DNA of 64,000 nt. It comes from Paenisporosarcina cavernae (GTDB taxonomy: Bacteria; Bacillota; Bacilli; Bacillales_A; Planococcaceae). Below the pieces are notes generated by a model, which made no database searches, had not been told where the DNA came from, and saw only the letters and a program-made list of their open reading frames with translations. Both the position numbers and the translations under genes were made by a program. The stretch covers positions 632,501 through 696,500 of the forward strand of contig NZ_CP032418.1 of the NCBI RefSeq assembly GCF_003595195.1, given 5' to 3'. Shown here in pieces: positions 17,168 through 26,181 of this stretch (within the stretch, counting starts at the first letter, position 1; each line of letters begins with the position of its first letter).

Positions 17168-18100
17168 TTATCTCAAATGATATCTAGTTCCTTTTCCTTT
17201 ACCAGTGATTCTAAAGTTTGCGTGTTGGAGAATATATGAAATTGTCTCATGTTGATGAATGTTGAGAAATTCTCGAATATCTGCGTTAGAAACTGGATTA
17301 CGAACTAGTAACATTAAATCCGCAATAGAGTCTATACGACTTTGCATAACTGGGTAAGAACAGTATGGACAAAGTCGGAGTCTTTTTCGAATTGGAGACA
17401 AGCATTCAGAGCAAAATACCCCTATTTTTATGTCAGTTGTTTCTAATGGGAATTTTTCATGTAGCGGCGTCATTAAAAATGGCCAACTTTTTCGTTCGAC
17501 GATCGATGCGATTCTATGTAATTCTTGTGATTCCATACTGAAGTTTGCATTAATTTCTTCCACGTAATTCTCAAGATCACATGCATTAATGATGTTCACT
17601 TTTTCAGGTCCTTTTAGAACGATTGTTTTTGGGTACGCCATCACTATCAAGGGATGTATTTCTGGTAATCCTGATGCTGAAATGGCATTTAATAATCCAC
17701 GAAGCCGTCTCTCATGTCGAATGACTTGTTGCTCTGGGCAACGAAACACTTCTCGCACATTTTCGACTTCTCGAACTAATTGGTTTGGATTTTTTTCAAA
17801 CATGATTGTTCCCCGTATGTTTTTAACTTCTAATAAAAGAAAATACGATGGTGTCAGAACAAGAACATCAATCTGAAGATACCGGTTGTTACTCATCGGG
17901 ATATGCAAATCGGTAAAAACATACGAGTCATCAGGTAGATTAAGTGTTCGAATTACTCTTTCCACTTCTTTTTCTCCACCAAATCCCGCACTTATCAATT
18001 CAATTTGTCGACTTAAATGAGCGTATAGAGGATCCACGCTTTCCACACGGTTTCGCAATCTTTTATATACTTTTAATTGAGAGGGTTCTACAGTATTCAT
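17168..18100 (-). CDS. NERD-domain nuclease-like protein with zinc ribbon (first copy)
   Basis: A 310-residue cytosolic protein. Residues ~38-150 form a NERD (nuclease-related) domain with restriction-endonuclease-like active-site residues: a Glu in GFGGEKEVE, Asp in QIDVLVL and ExK in LLEVKNIRG. A zinc ribbon, CSEC...CPYC, lies at about 228-250, followed by a ~55-residue helical C-terminus. NERD proteins are suspected DNA- or RNA-processing enzymes and occur near mobile or defence genes, but no function is established here. It occupies the place where B. subtilis has yviA/degV-type genes, has its own terminator, and is bracketed by repeat arrays A1 and A2. A paralogue with the same architecture is at 54.6 kb. 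Confidence 0.8.
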   Translation of the reverse strand: MNTVEPSQLKVYKRLRNRVESVDPLYAHLSRQIELISAGFGGEKEVERVIRTLNLPDDSYVFTDLHIPMSNNRYLQIDVLVLTPSYFLLLEVKNIRGTIMFEKNPNQLVREVENVREVFRCPEQQVIRHERRLRGLLNAISASGLPEIHPLIVMAYPKTIVLKGPEKVNIINACDLENYVEEINANFSMESQELHRIASIVERKSWPFLMTPLHEKFPLETTDIKIGVFCSECLSPIRKRLRLCPYCSYPVMQSRIDSIADLMLLVRNPVSNADIREFLNIHQHETISYILQHANFRITGKGKGTRYHLR

Positions 18101-18380
18101 GGTTACTCCTTTTTAAATAAATACTATCACCCAACTTAAATTGAACCTAATGCCTGATAATTTCATTTTACCCCTAAATTAAAGGGCGAAATTTTATTTT
18201 CACCACCCTGAAAATTTAACAAATCCTTTAAAAACAATGATTTCATCTCTTAGAAAATGAAATTTTCCAAAGGGCTCTTTTTTCTATAAATAATTCAAAA
18301 GAGAAATTTAAATAATGAAAATTACTAACTATCCCTCATTCTGATAACTGATTCTCTCGATTGAGTTAACTTTAGGATGT
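18101..18380. other. AT-rich upstream region of the NERD gene
   Basis: About 280 bp of AT-rich sequence with several GAAATTTTATTTTC-like stretches but no regular period and no ORF with an SD. It should contain the minus-strand NERD promoter; I could not place it with confidence. SD AAAAAGGAG of the NERD gene lies at its left edge. Confidence 0.4.
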
Positions 18381-18475
18381 TATTTTACGAAAGATGATTT
18401 TAATTTACGCATTGGTCAAGTTAACTTACGCAAGTGAAAGTTAATCGACGCAAATAGAATTTATTTTACGAAAAG
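18376..18475 (-). repeat. Phased degenerate repeat array A2 (family A, inverted)
   Basis: Five units end in ACG(C/A) at 18387, 18407, 18428, 18448 and 18468 (spacings 20, 21, 20, 20), each preceded by TTAA or TTAT. The core AAGTTAA-TTACGCA is the reverse complement of the A1/A3 core. A weaker sixth unit (GTTAACTTTAGG) may precede them at about 18365. With A1 it brackets the NERD gene in inverted orientation. Confidence 0.7.
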
Positions 18476-18571
18476 CCCAAACCGATCCCTATTTCCCGAA
18501 CCTCTTCCGTTGTGTTTCGTCGTATTGTGTGTAAGAATTGTTTCGGACATTATTGAAGGAGTTTTGCATAG

Positions 18572-19132
18572 ATGAACGGTAAATACATGGCGTTAATTTT
18601 GGCTTTTGGTCTTACGCTTACTGGGTGTTCCCAAGATGACCAAGCTTCCACGAGCGGTTCGGCGAATGACGGCGAGGCTATGTCGAAGGATGCAGCGGTG
18701 GAGCATTCGATTGATGATGTTGGTTTTTCGTTAAATGGAGGTAGCGTGGAAGAGGCTGCGGATGTTCCTGAGAATGAAAAACAGGAGATTTTAGCTGCGT
18801 TTGATGCGTACATGGAATCCTTTAATGAAGAAGATGTGGATACTTACATGGCGACACTGGCGAAGAATCCAGATGGTTTTAATATCGAAGAAGAACGCGC
18901 GAATGTGGAAGAGACGTTTGATCGTTTCGATACGACGCGTACACCTTCTGATATCACGATTGTGAAGTATTCCGAAGAGGAAGCGCAAGTGTATGCGAAT
19001 CTGTCAATTGAAATGACGGAGACGGAAACAAACACGCCAATCAATGGTGCTGGGAAGCAAGTAACTGTGTTCGCAAAAGAGAATAATGCGTGGAAAGTGA
19101 CGAGTGTCTATTTCATTCGGGACGCGGAGTAA
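18572..19132 (+). CDS. Predicted lipoprotein with NTF2-like domain
   Basis: A 186-residue exported lipoprotein. The lipobox LTGC places the lipid-modified Cys at residue 19. A Ser/Asp/Glu-rich linker runs to about 65. The remainder (about 68-185) looks like an NTF2-like/SnoaL fold: two opening helices (EILAAFDAYMESFNEEDVDTYMATL) and a beta sheet ending WKVTSVYFI. Ligand or catalytic role unknown. SD GAAGGAG precedes ATG. It is a single-gene unit between array A2 and a terminator. Codon use is richer in GCG and ACG than the AT-rich intergenic sequence around it. Confidence 0.75.
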   Translation: MNGKYMALILAFGLTLTGCSQDDQASTSGSANDGEAMSKDAAVEHSIDDVGFSLNGGSVEEAADVPENEKQEILAAFDAYMESFNEEDVDTYMATLAKNPDGFNIEEERANVEETFDRFDTTRTPSDITIVKYSEEEAQVYANLSIEMTETETNTPINGAGKQVTVFAKENNAWKVTSVYFIRDAE

Positions 19133-19140
19133 GTTATATG

Positions 19141-19172
19141 AAGCAAGTCTCTAATTTGAGGCTTGCTTTTTT
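19141..19172 (+). terminator. Intrinsic terminator after the lipoprotein gene
   Basis: Stem AAGCAAGTCTC / GAGGCTTGCTT (one G-U pair) followed by T6. Confidence 0.85.
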
Positions 19173-19226
19173 CGTTCCAGAATTATACAGTCATTTTATA
19201 GATGGGCTCACAAGGGAGCTCGAACA

Positions 19227-20561
19227 ATGACTGTACCATTTGACCAAAATGTACAAGCTTTTTTTAGTGGCCGTATTTGGCTACGCGATCATACGCCATT
19301 TCCCAGTGATGTGATCGATTATCACCTCCAGCACCACTTTCTTACTGCAACACCTTCTATTGAAGAAACTCATTGCAAGCGCTGTGGCAATGAAGATCTG
19401 ACTTCTTTCTCATGCGCGAAATGCCAAAAAACGTGTCATTATTGTCGTCATTGTATTCGGATGGGGCGATGTGCAACATGTGCATCGTTACTTATATGGA
19501 CTGGTCCAGAAATCATTCGAGAAATAACCATGACATATATCGAAAATTCCGCACTTACGCCTAAACAGCGTCAAGCTTCTGACGAGATGTTGCAAAGCCA
19601 TCGCGACAATAAGTCTCATTTAATCCACGCAGTATGCGGAGCTGGAAAAACAGAGATGCTTTTTCCAGTGATCCATCAAATGCTACGAGAGAAGAAACGT
19701 ATATGTATCGCAACTCCAAGGACAGATGTGGTGTTGGAGTTGTATCCTCGGTTTCAAGAAGTATTTCGCGGAGTGGAGATTCATGCTCTATATGGTGGAG
19801 TAGAGCCTGAGACGAAGTATGCAGATATGGTCATTACTACTACGCACCAATTGTATCGGTTTGAACATGCATTTGATGTCATGATTGTCGATGAAGCTGA
19901 CGCTTTTCCTTATTCTGTAGATGCATCGCTCCAATTCGCGGTGAATAAAGCGAAAAAACAGCACGTAGCGACTCATTATGTTACAGCTACACCAGACAAG
20001 AAATTAGTCCAAAAAGTCGACAAAGTCAGTGAAGTGTTAGAACGATTTCACGGGTACCCGCTACCGGTGCCAAAATTTGAAAGTTTGTGGCGATATAAAA
20101 AGCAACTGAACAACGGAATATTTCCCGGGAAATTGAAACAGTGGATCGATCGACAGATTTCATCTGACAAGCCGTTTCTAGTTTTCTTTCCTACGATTGA
20201 GTTGATGGAAAAAGCAGCAGAACATTTCCCAGAAATTCCAGCACTTCACGCTGAATCTTCCTCTCGCAAAGAAAGTGTACTTTCTCTTCGATACGGCAAA
20301 ATTCCCGGCATTTTCACCACGACGATTTTAGAACGAGGAGTAACTATTTCGAACGTGCAAGTTGCAGTTGTCGGAGCAGATGAACCGATTTTTACGACGA
20401 GTGCACTCATACAAATTTGTGGTCGTGTTGGAAGAGACAAACATTTTCCTAATGGAACGATTGTTTACTTTCACCACGGAATTTCGGAAGAGATGGATGA
20501 GGCAGTTAGAGAAATAAATCGGTGCAACAGGGGATTCTCTCATGCATTGTCTAGTATGTAA
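19227..20561 (+). CDS. comFA: Competence DNA-uptake helicase ComFA
   Basis: A 444-residue DEAD-box-type ATPase thought to power entry of transforming single-stranded DNA. An N-terminal zinc-binding region (about 50-92) carries CKRC, CAKC, CHYCRHC and CATC motifs. The helicase core has Walker A VCGAGKTE, DEAD box IVDEADAFPY, motif III TATPDKK and a C-terminal half with QICGRVGRDK. The length is close to B. subtilis ComFA (463). Its 3' end overlaps comFC by 20 bp, and no comFB lies between them. Expression in Bacillus depends on ComK; I could not point to a convincing K-box here. Confidence 0.93.
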   Translation: MTVPFDQNVQAFFSGRIWLRDHTPFPSDVIDYHLQHHFLTATPSIEETHCKRCGNEDLTSFSCAKCQKTCHYCRHCIRMGRCATCASLLIWTGPEIIREITMTYIENSALTPKQRQASDEMLQSHRDNKSHLIHAVCGAGKTEMLFPVIHQMLREKKRICIATPRTDVVLELYPRFQEVFRGVEIHALYGGVEPETKYADMVITTTHQLYRFEHAFDVMIVDEADAFPYSVDASLQFAVNKAKKQHVATHYVTATPDKKLVQKVDKVSEVLERFHGYPLPVPKFESLWRYKKQLNNGIFPGKLKQWIDRQISSDKPFLVFFPTIELMEKAAEHFPEIPALHAESSSRKESVLSLRYGKIPGIFTTTILERGVTISNVQVAVVGADEPIFTTSALIQICGRVGRDKHFPNGTIVYFHHGISEEMDEAVREINRCNRGFSHALSSM

Positions 20562-21159
20562 TGCACCTATTGAAACGGATACATGGAGTGCCATTCTTCT
20601 TCATCAGTTTCCGACACGTTGCTGCGTAACATGTAAAGAGAAATTCGTGGATTACACAGCACCCATCCTTACAACAGACTTTATCGGAACGAAATACGAA
20701 GGGGCATTGGGTTCCATCACTTGTCTTTATGAATACAATGATTGGATGAGGGATGTTTTACATGTGTATAAATTTCTCGGCGATGTGGAATTAGCTGAAA
20801 TCTTTCGTGATCGAATCAAATCCACCCTACCGAAAAACGTAAACATTGTTCCGATTCCAATGCATCCTTATAAATTGCAACAACGGACTTTTTCTCCAGT
20901 AGAGGAATTGCTAAAAAGAGCGGGAGTTCCATTTGAAAATGCACTAGAAAAAGTATCATCTATTACGATGGGGAAATTAAAAAAAGAAGAGCGACTAGCA
21001 GCAAGTGTTTTATTCCAAAAAATGAAAAACATGGTAGACAAAGATATCGTATTATTTGATGACTTGTACACCACAGGGACGACGATGCACCAAGCGGCAC
21101 TCGTTTTAAAAGAAGCTGGGGCGAAATCCGTATCAGGAATTGCGCTCATTCACGCTTAA
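20542..21159 (+). CDS. comFC: Competence phosphoribosyltransferase-like protein ComFC
   Basis: A 205-residue protein of the ComF/GntX family, needed for DNA uptake and thought to work with ComFA. An N-terminal zinc finger (CLVCNAP and CCVTCK) precedes a phosphoribosyltransferase fold with the PRPP-loop motif VLFDDLYTTGTTM (about 170-182). ATG at 20542 lies inside the comFA end, preceded by CAGGGG, so translation is probably coupled. It is followed after about 60 bp by yvyF, as in B. subtilis. Confidence 0.93.
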   Translation: MHCLVCNAPIETDTWSAILLHQFPTRCCVTCKEKFVDYTAPILTTDFIGTKYEGALGSITCLYEYNDWMRDVLHVYKFLGDVELAEIFRDRIKSTLPKNVNIVPIPMHPYKLQQRTFSPVEELLKRAGVPFENALEKVSSITMGKLKKEERLAASVLFQKMKNMVDKDIVLFDDLYTTGTTMHQAALVLKEAGAKSVSGIALIHA

Positions 21160-21217
21160 GATCGTTTCCGTTTTTCCGATAATAAAGTAGAATGAAGGAT
21201 AGAACGGGGGATGACAC

Positions 21218-21628
21218 ATGGGTGAATTGAAAAACTGTCCTAGCTGTGGTGATTTTTTCAACTACACGGGTATTCGAGATGTGTGCGCAAAGTGTGCGCA
21301 AGATGAAGAACGCCAATACGAAGAAGTGTATAAATTTCTCCGAAAACGAGAAAATCGTGCGGCCAATGTAGAGCGTATTGTGGAAGTGACAGGTGTAAAT
21401 GAGGATTTACTGTATAAATGGGTACGTAAAGGTAGACTGCAACCTGCGTTGTTTCCGAATTTAGGTTATCCATGTGATAACTGCGGGAAGTTAACGAATT
21501 CAGGGAAATTGTGTCAAAACTGTACAAATGATTTAAAACGTGACTTGAATCAGTTTGACGCTGCACAAAATTTCCGTGAAGCGATCAAGCAAAATGAAAA
21601 AGGAACGTATCATTCCGATCGGAAGTAA
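21218..21628 (+). CDS. yvyF: Flagellar operon protein YvyF
   Basis: A 136-residue protein matching the YvyF/TIGR03826 family found at the head of the flgM operon. A zinc ribbon, CPSC...CAKC, at residues 7-27 is followed by a MerR-like helix-turn-helix (EVTGVNEDLLYKWVRKGRL) and a second Cys cluster, CDNCGKLTNSGKLCQNC (about 87-104). The combination suggests a DNA- or RNA-binding regulator of motility, but its role is not established. SD ACGGGGG precedes ATG. A terminator follows, so flgM has a separate promoter. Confidence 0.88.
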   Translation: MGELKNCPSCGDFFNYTGIRDVCAKCAQDEERQYEEVYKFLRKRENRAANVERIVEVTGVNEDLLYKWVRKGRLQPALFPNLGYPCDNCGKLTNSGKLCQNCTNDLKRDLNQFDAAQNFREAIKQNEKGTYHSDRK

Positions 21629-21634
21629 GGAAAT

Positions 21635-21661
21635 GGCTACTCCATAGAGGGTAGCTTTTTT
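21635..21661 (+). terminator. Intrinsic terminator after yvyF
   Basis: Stem GGCTAC / GTAGC with a ~9-nt loop, followed by T6. Confidence 0.7.
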
Positions 21662-21747
21662 CGTGCTAACTTAAGTTATGGTTGTTAAGGTAATGAAGTA
21701 TCCCTAGTCTTTTCTCCCCACATTTGTAATTTCTATCAAAAGACCCT

Positions 21748-21773
21748 TAAATAACGCGATTTTCTGCCGAAAT
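21748..21773 (+). promoter_or_regulatory. SigD promoter of the flgM operon
   Basis: TAAA (21748-21751), 14-bp spacer, GCCGAAAT (21766-21773). This closely matches the SigD consensus TAAA-N14/15-GCCGATAT. flgM starts 35 bp downstream. Confidence 0.8.
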
Positions 21774-21808
21774 AGTAAGTAAGAACAATTGAGAAAGGAG
21801 AATTTCAA

Positions 21809-22069
21809 ATGAAGATTAATCAAGTTGGCGTAAATGCCGTTAATCCGTATAAAAAGCAATCACAGAAGGTTGAAGCTGCAGAAGCGAAACAAAAATTCGC
21901 ATCTGATAAGTTAGAAATCTCATCTGTCGCAAAAGAAATGCAAACGTCTGTGTATTCTGCAGAGCGTGCGGAAAAAATTGCGAAGCTAAAAGAATCTATT
22001 GATGCTGGTACGTATCAAGTTGATGCGAACAAATTAGCAGCAGATTTAGTGAATTTTTATAAAGAATAA
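21809..22069 (+). CDS. flgM: Anti-sigma factor FlgM
   Basis: An 86-residue FlgM that holds SigD inactive until the hook-basal body is complete. The N-terminus is polar and probably disordered. The C-terminal helices (SAERAEKIAKLKESIDAGTYQVDANKLAADLVNFY) are the SigD-binding part, with the conserved KIAxLKxxIxxGxYxV motif. SD GAAAGGAG precedes ATG. Transcription from the SigD promoter just upstream forms a negative feedback loop. A hairpin with a T run lies between flgM and flgN. Confidence 0.93.
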   Translation: MKINQVGVNAVNPYKKQSQKVEAAEAKQKFASDKLEISSVAKEMQTSVYSAERAEKIAKLKESIDAGTYQVDANKLAADLVNFYKE

Positions 22070-22072
22070 GTG

Positions 22073-22107
22073 ACCGCCAAAGAGGTCGAAGTTGGCGGTT
22101 ATTTTTC
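22073..22107 (+). terminator. Attenuator or partial terminator between flgM and flgN
   Basis: Stem ACCGCCAA / TTGGCGGT (8 bp) is followed by TATTTTT. It sits inside a continuing operon, so it probably lowers rather than blocks downstream transcription. Confidence 0.7.
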
Positions 22108-22133
22108 GTCTAGCAGATAGAAGGAGTTTTTTC

Positions 22134-22631
22134 ATGTCTACAGAAACGATTTTGGCGAATCTTACAAATTTAACACGTATGCACAAAAGTTTGTTAGAGC
22201 TAGCCTATACAAAAACAGAAATCATCAAAGTTGGAGACATGGAGCGTCTCGATCAATTGCTCAAGGATGAGCAAACGCACGTGGCAGCAATTAGTCAGCT
22301 CGAATTACAGCGTCAAGCGGTGGTAACGGATTACCTTCGGGAAAATGGAATTTCCCCTGCAGAGACACCTACTGTAGCGACAGTAATTGAAGCAGCAACG
22401 AATGCGGACGATCAGGTAGCACTTACAAAAGCGAGAAATGACTTACTATTAGTAGTTGATCAATTGCGCTATCAAAATGAATTAAATCAAAAGTTAACCT
22501 TCCAATCGTTACAATTTATCAATTTAACGATGGATTTACTAAAACCAAAGCCGGATCAGATTAACTATTCTCGTCCTGATAAAACGGCGGAACCTGCTAA
22601 GTCGAAGACATATTTCGACTCGCAAGCATAA
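22134..22631 (+). CDS. flgN: Flagellar chaperone FlgN
   Basis: A 165-residue, almost entirely helical export chaperone for the hook-associated proteins FlgK and FlgL, whose genes follow directly. The family pattern is visible: LANLTNLTRMHKSLLELAYTKTEIIKVGDMERLDQLLKDEQ at the N-terminus and a central DQLRYQNELNQKLTFQSL helix. I chose the ATG at 22134 (SD AAGGAG 8 bp upstream) over the longer frame, which would begin inside the attenuator. The gap to flgK is 11 bp. Confidence 0.9.
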   Translation: MSTETILANLTNLTRMHKSLLELAYTKTEIIKVGDMERLDQLLKDEQTHVAAISQLELQRQAVVTDYLRENGISPAETPTVATVIEAATNADDQVALTKARNDLLLVVDQLRYQNELNQKLTFQSLQFINLTMDLLKPKPDQINYSRPDKTAEPAKSKTYFDSQA

Positions 22632-22642
22632 GGAGGAAGACG

Positions 22643-24190
22643 ATGCGCTCCACATTTATGGGATTAGAAGCAAGCAAACGTGGATTGTTTACGCAACAAT
22701 CTGCGCTCTATACAACTGGGCACAATATCGCGAATGCAAACACTCAAGGTTACTCACGTCAACGTGTTAACATGCAGCCGACGCTAGGTTATCCTGGTAC
22801 AGGATTAAACGCTCCGAAAACTGCTGGATTTATCGGGACAGGTGTAGAAGCACATTCCGTACAACGAATTCGCGACGGGTTTATTGACCGACAGTACCGA
22901 CAAGAGACTAATAAACTAGGCTATTGGGAATCACGTTCACAAGCGATTACACAGATGGAAGATATATTATCGGAGCCATCGGAGTTTGGATTGAATGAAT
23001 CGCTTAATCAATTTTGGAAATCCTTGCAAGATCTTAGTACGAATCCAGAGAATGCTGGAGCTCGGAAAGTGGTTATTCAACGTGGTACTGCTGTAGCTGA
23101 ATCTTTTAATTACATCCACACACAGCTAAGCGATATACAAGCGAATATTAAAAATGAACTAAGGGTTTCAACGAAAGATATTAATTCCATGTTAGAACAA
23201 ATTGCTTCATTGAATGGACAAATTGCCGCAATTGAACCAAATGGCTATATGCCTAATGATTTATATGATGCACGTGACAATTTGTTAGATGAACTTTCTG
23301 AGTATTTCCCTCTAGAAATTAGTTATGACAAATCAGGTGGGGGCGCTTTAGATATTGCTGAGGGCATCGTGAATGTATCAATTCAAACTAAAACAGGTGC
23401 TATTGCAGTTGTAGCTGGTAAAGATTTTTCTGAAATGACAACTTCTCTCACATCAACTGAAACTTACGAAGATTATGGTCAAATTACTTTTTCATCTGTA
23501 GGGAATGCTACAGGAGGTAACTATGCATATTCTGATATGCCGATTAATAAAGGAAAAATTCTTTCATTAATTGATTCATACGGCAGAGGACCAGCTGGTG
23601 CTGAGGTGGGCTATTACCCTTCCATGTTGGAAAATCTAAATGATATGGCAAAAGCTTTTGCAGATGAATTTAATTCAGTTCATCAATCTGGTTTTAGCTT
23701 ACCTGATGAATTGACAGGAAACAGTAGTACAGGTTTGAATTTCTTTGAAGACGGTTCAGGAGGTACGGCGATAACAGCTGCAAACATTATCGTGGCAAAT
23801 AATTTATTAACGAATCCTAGTCTCGTTGCTGCCTCCAATGCAAATGCAGAAGAAGGAAATGGACAAAATGCACTAGATCTTTCAAATACTAAGTTTACAC
23901 AACTAACTGTTGGTACAACTACAAATACAACTGTTCAAACTTTTTATCAATCAATAATTGGTCAACTTGGAGTAGATGGCGAACAAGCTAACAGGTTAAC
24001 TTATAACTCAGAAACAATTAAAATGGCAGTTGCTAATAATAAGGCTTCTGTTAGTGCCGTCTCGCTCGATGAAGAGATGACAAATATGATCACATTTCAA
24101 CAAGCATATAATGCGTCTGCAAGAATGATTACAGTAGTTGATGAAACGTTAGATAAAATTATAAATGGAATGGGCCGAGTAGGAATATAG
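22643..24190 (+). CDS. flgK: Hook-associated protein 1 FlgK
   Basis: A 515-residue hook-filament junction protein. The N-terminal D0/D1 signature is TFMGLEASKRGLFTQQSALYTTGHNIANANTQGYSRQRVN, and the C-terminus has EEMTNMITFQQAYNASARMITVVDETLDKIINGMG. Base composition changes inside the gene: up to about 23150 codons are mixed, after which A/T-ending codons dominate and continue for ~19 kb. The central region (about 230-420) is the variable, surface-exposed part. SD AAGGAGG. Operon with flgN and flgL. Confidence 0.95.
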   Translation: MRSTFMGLEASKRGLFTQQSALYTTGHNIANANTQGYSRQRVNMQPTLGYPGTGLNAPKTAGFIGTGVEAHSVQRIRDGFIDRQYRQETNKLGYWESRSQAITQMEDILSEPSEFGLNESLNQFWKSLQDLSTNPENAGARKVVIQRGTAVAESFNYIHTQLSDIQANIKNELRVSTKDINSMLEQIASLNGQIAAIEPNGYMPNDLYDARDNLLDELSEYFPLEISYDKSGGGALDIAEGIVNVSIQTKTGAIAVVAGKDFSEMTTSLTSTETYEDYGQITFSSVGNATGGNYAYSDMPINKGKILSLIDSYGRGPAGAEVGYYPSMLENLNDMAKAFADEFNSVHQSGFSLPDELTGNSSTGLNFFEDGSGGTAITAANIIVANNLLTNPSLVAASNANAEEGNGQNALDLSNTKFTQLTVGTTTNTTVQTFYQSIIGQLGVDGEQANRLTYNSETIKMAVANNKASVSAVSLDEEMTNMITFQQAYNASARMITVVDETLDKIINGMGRVGI

Positions 24191-24201
24191 GGGGCTAATA
24201 T

Positions 24202-25113
24202 ATGCGTGTCACACAATCAATGCTTTCTTCCAATATGTTGCGAAATCTATCAAATAGTTATAATAAGATGGGTACTTTACAAGAGCAAATTACATCTGGG
24301 AAAAAAATCACAAGACCTTCGCAAGACCCTGTTGTAGCTATGAAGGGTATTGGTTATCGAACGAACCTTGATAAAGTAGAGCAATATCAACGGAATTTAG
24401 GAGAAGCTACTAACTGGTTAGACAGTTCAGACGATGCTTTGGATAAGGTTGGATTAGCTCTTCAAAGGGTTCAAGAATTGGTAACTCAAGCATCAACAGA
24501 TACCCTAACCCCAGATGATCGTTTAAAGGTTCAAAAAGAGATTGCCCAAGTAAAGGAACAAATTCGCGATCTTGGAAATACAAAAGTTGGAGATAAATAT
24601 TTATTTTCTGGTACGAAGACATTAGAACCGTTGTTTGTAGGTGGAAGTGTGGCTGGAGAATCTTCAAGTCCACTTCCAGGGACACCAACGAATATTGCTT
24701 ATACAAACGACGTAAGTATTGAGGTTTACGATAACGTGGAGATAAAAGTAAACTCAAATGGATATGAAGTTTTTCATGGGATTGAAAATGTTCTAAATGA
24801 TTTGGAAACTGTCTTTTTAGCGACACCTAATTCCGGATCTGATTTTGATGGTTTTTTAGGGGAAATTAGTAACTTGCAAAATACAGTCCTAGAAGAAAGA
24901 GCTGACATTGGAGCAAGACAAAACCGTGTAGAAATGATGGAAAATCGTCTTTCTACTCAAGAAGTTATTGTCACAAAACAACTTTCAAACAATGAAGATA
25001 TTGATTATGAAAAATCAATCACAGAGCTTATTTCACAAGAATCGGTTCACAGAGCTTCATTGTCTGTAGGATCTAGAATTATTCAACCAACATTAGTAGA
25101 TTTCTTAAGATAA
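24202..25113 (+). CDS. flgL: Hook-associated protein 3 FlgL
   Basis: A 303-residue junction protein that connects FlgK to the flagellin filament. N-terminal flagellin-like helix MRVTQSMLSSNMLRNLSNSY and GTLQEQITSGKKITRPSQDP; the C-terminus has ADIGARQNRVEMMENRL and ends ISQESVHRASLSVGSRIIQPTLVDFL. SD GGGGGC-like, 11 bp after flgK. A strong terminator follows, so yviE-fliW-csrA are probably reached by read-through or a separate promoter. Confidence 0.95.
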   Translation: MRVTQSMLSSNMLRNLSNSYNKMGTLQEQITSGKKITRPSQDPVVAMKGIGYRTNLDKVEQYQRNLGEATNWLDSSDDALDKVGLALQRVQELVTQASTDTLTPDDRLKVQKEIAQVKEQIRDLGNTKVGDKYLFSGTKTLEPLFVGGSVAGESSSPLPGTPTNIAYTNDVSIEVYDNVEIKVNSNGYEVFHGIENVLNDLETVFLATPNSGSDFDGFLGEISNLQNTVLEERADIGARQNRVEMMENRLSTQEVIVTKQLSNNEDIDYEKSITELISQESVHRASLSVGSRIIQPTLVDFLR

Positions 25114-25114
25114 T

Positions 25115-25149
25115 AAAAAGCGTTTGAACTATTGTTCAAACGCTTTTTT
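25115..25149 (+). terminator. Intrinsic terminator after flgL
   Basis: Perfect stem AAGCGTTTGAAC / GTTCAAACGCTT with a TATT loop, flanked by A and T runs, so it can act in both directions. Confidence 0.92.
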
Positions 25150-25169
25150 AAAAAAGAGGGAATGCAGCT

Positions 25170-25724
25170 ATGAGAATACCAAGAATTCAGATTCAGACTA
25201 CTTCAGCTAAATTAGGCTTATCAATTCAAGATGCTAACGTTGGGATAAGACAGCCAAAAGCAAGTCTTACTATTTCACAGCCCAATGCAATTATCGATAT
25301 TAATCAGCAGGATGCAAAGTTACTTCTTGATACAACACAGGGGAGAAGAGATCTTGGCTATTACAATCCATTAGAATTTAGTAAGAATACTTCCTCTAAA
25401 GCAAAGTCTTTAGTATTAACAGGCATAGCAAGGCGGGCAAATGAAGGCAACCAATTAATGGGAATTGAAAAAAATTCAAATGCAATACCCTTAATTGCAA
25501 GTTCAAAAATTGCTCACAGGTTAAAAAATTTGAGTCTAGACTTTATCCCATCAATAAATGCAGTAGATATAAAGTATATAGCGGGCAATCTTGATATTAA
25601 GATTTCTCCAAGAAGTCCTCAAATTGATGTGCAACAAAATAAGCCGCAATTTACTTATTCACCTTGGGATGTTTCTGGTTATATGATTGAAAATCCATCA
25701 ATTGAAATAGATGTTGTAGTTTGA
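25170..25724 (+). CDS. yviE: DUF6470 protein YviE
   Basis: A 184-residue protein of the family found between flgL and fliW in Bacillales. The N-terminus consists of short alternating hydrophobic repeats (IQTTSAKLGLSIQDANVGIRQPKASLTISQPNAIIDINQQDAKL), suggesting a beta-structured domain. No catalytic motif is visible and no function is known, although genomic position ties it to flagellin homeostasis. SD AGAGGG. Overlaps nothing upstream, and fliW begins 20 bp after its stop. Confidence 0.85.
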   Translation: MRIPRIQIQTTSAKLGLSIQDANVGIRQPKASLTISQPNAIIDINQQDAKLLLDTTQGRRDLGYYNPLEFSKNTSSKAKSLVLTGIARRANEGNQLMGIEKNSNAIPLIASSKIAHRLKNLSLDFIPSINAVDIKYIAGNLDIKISPRSPQIDVQQNKPQFTYSPWDVSGYMIENPSIEIDVVV

Positions 25725-25744
25725 TAAAAGATAGGAGAATTTTT

Positions 25745-26179
25745 ATGCTAATTGAAACGAAATTTTTTGGAAGCACAGAAATAACAGAAAATCAGATTAT
25801 TAATTTTCCTGAGGGGATTCTAGGGTTTGAAGAATATAATAAGTTTGCAATGATTCCAGTTGATTCTGAATCTCCATTTATCATTCTTCAATCCATAAAC
25901 GAAAAACAAATTGGTTTTGTCATGGCATACCCTTTTTTATTTAATAGTCAGTATGAATTTGACGTTTCTGATTTAGATAAAAAGGAATTGGGAATTGAAA
26001 AACTAGAGGATGTCTCTGTGTATTCTTTAGTTACTCTGAAAGAAGTTTTTGAAGAGTCTACAATGAATTTGTTATCACCTATTATAATTAATTCCAAGAA
26101 AAACTTAGGAAAACAAATTGTATTAAATGATCAAGAGAAATACCCATTAAGATATCTTCTGTCTAAAGGGGGAGTCTAA
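25745..26179 (+). CDS. fliW: Flagellar assembly factor FliW
   Basis: A 144-residue beta-barrel protein that binds either flagellin or CsrA. Free FliW sequesters CsrA and so relieves repression of hag translation. Family motifs: [42 protein letters not shown], and a C-terminal [21 protein letters not shown] chose ATG 25745 (SD AGGAG 8 bp upstream). It is followed by csrA after 2 bp, and the three flagellin genes with CsrA-type leader hairpins come next, so the whole FliW-CsrA-Hag switch is in one place. Confidence 0.95.
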   Translation: MLIETKFFGSTEITENQIINFPEGILGFEEYNKFAMIPVDSESPFIILQSINEKQIGFVMAYPFLFNSQYEFDVSDLDKKELGIEKLEDVSVYSLVTLKEVFEESTMNLLSPIIINSKKNLGKQIVLNDQEKYPLRYLLSKGGV

Positions 26180-26181
26180 CT

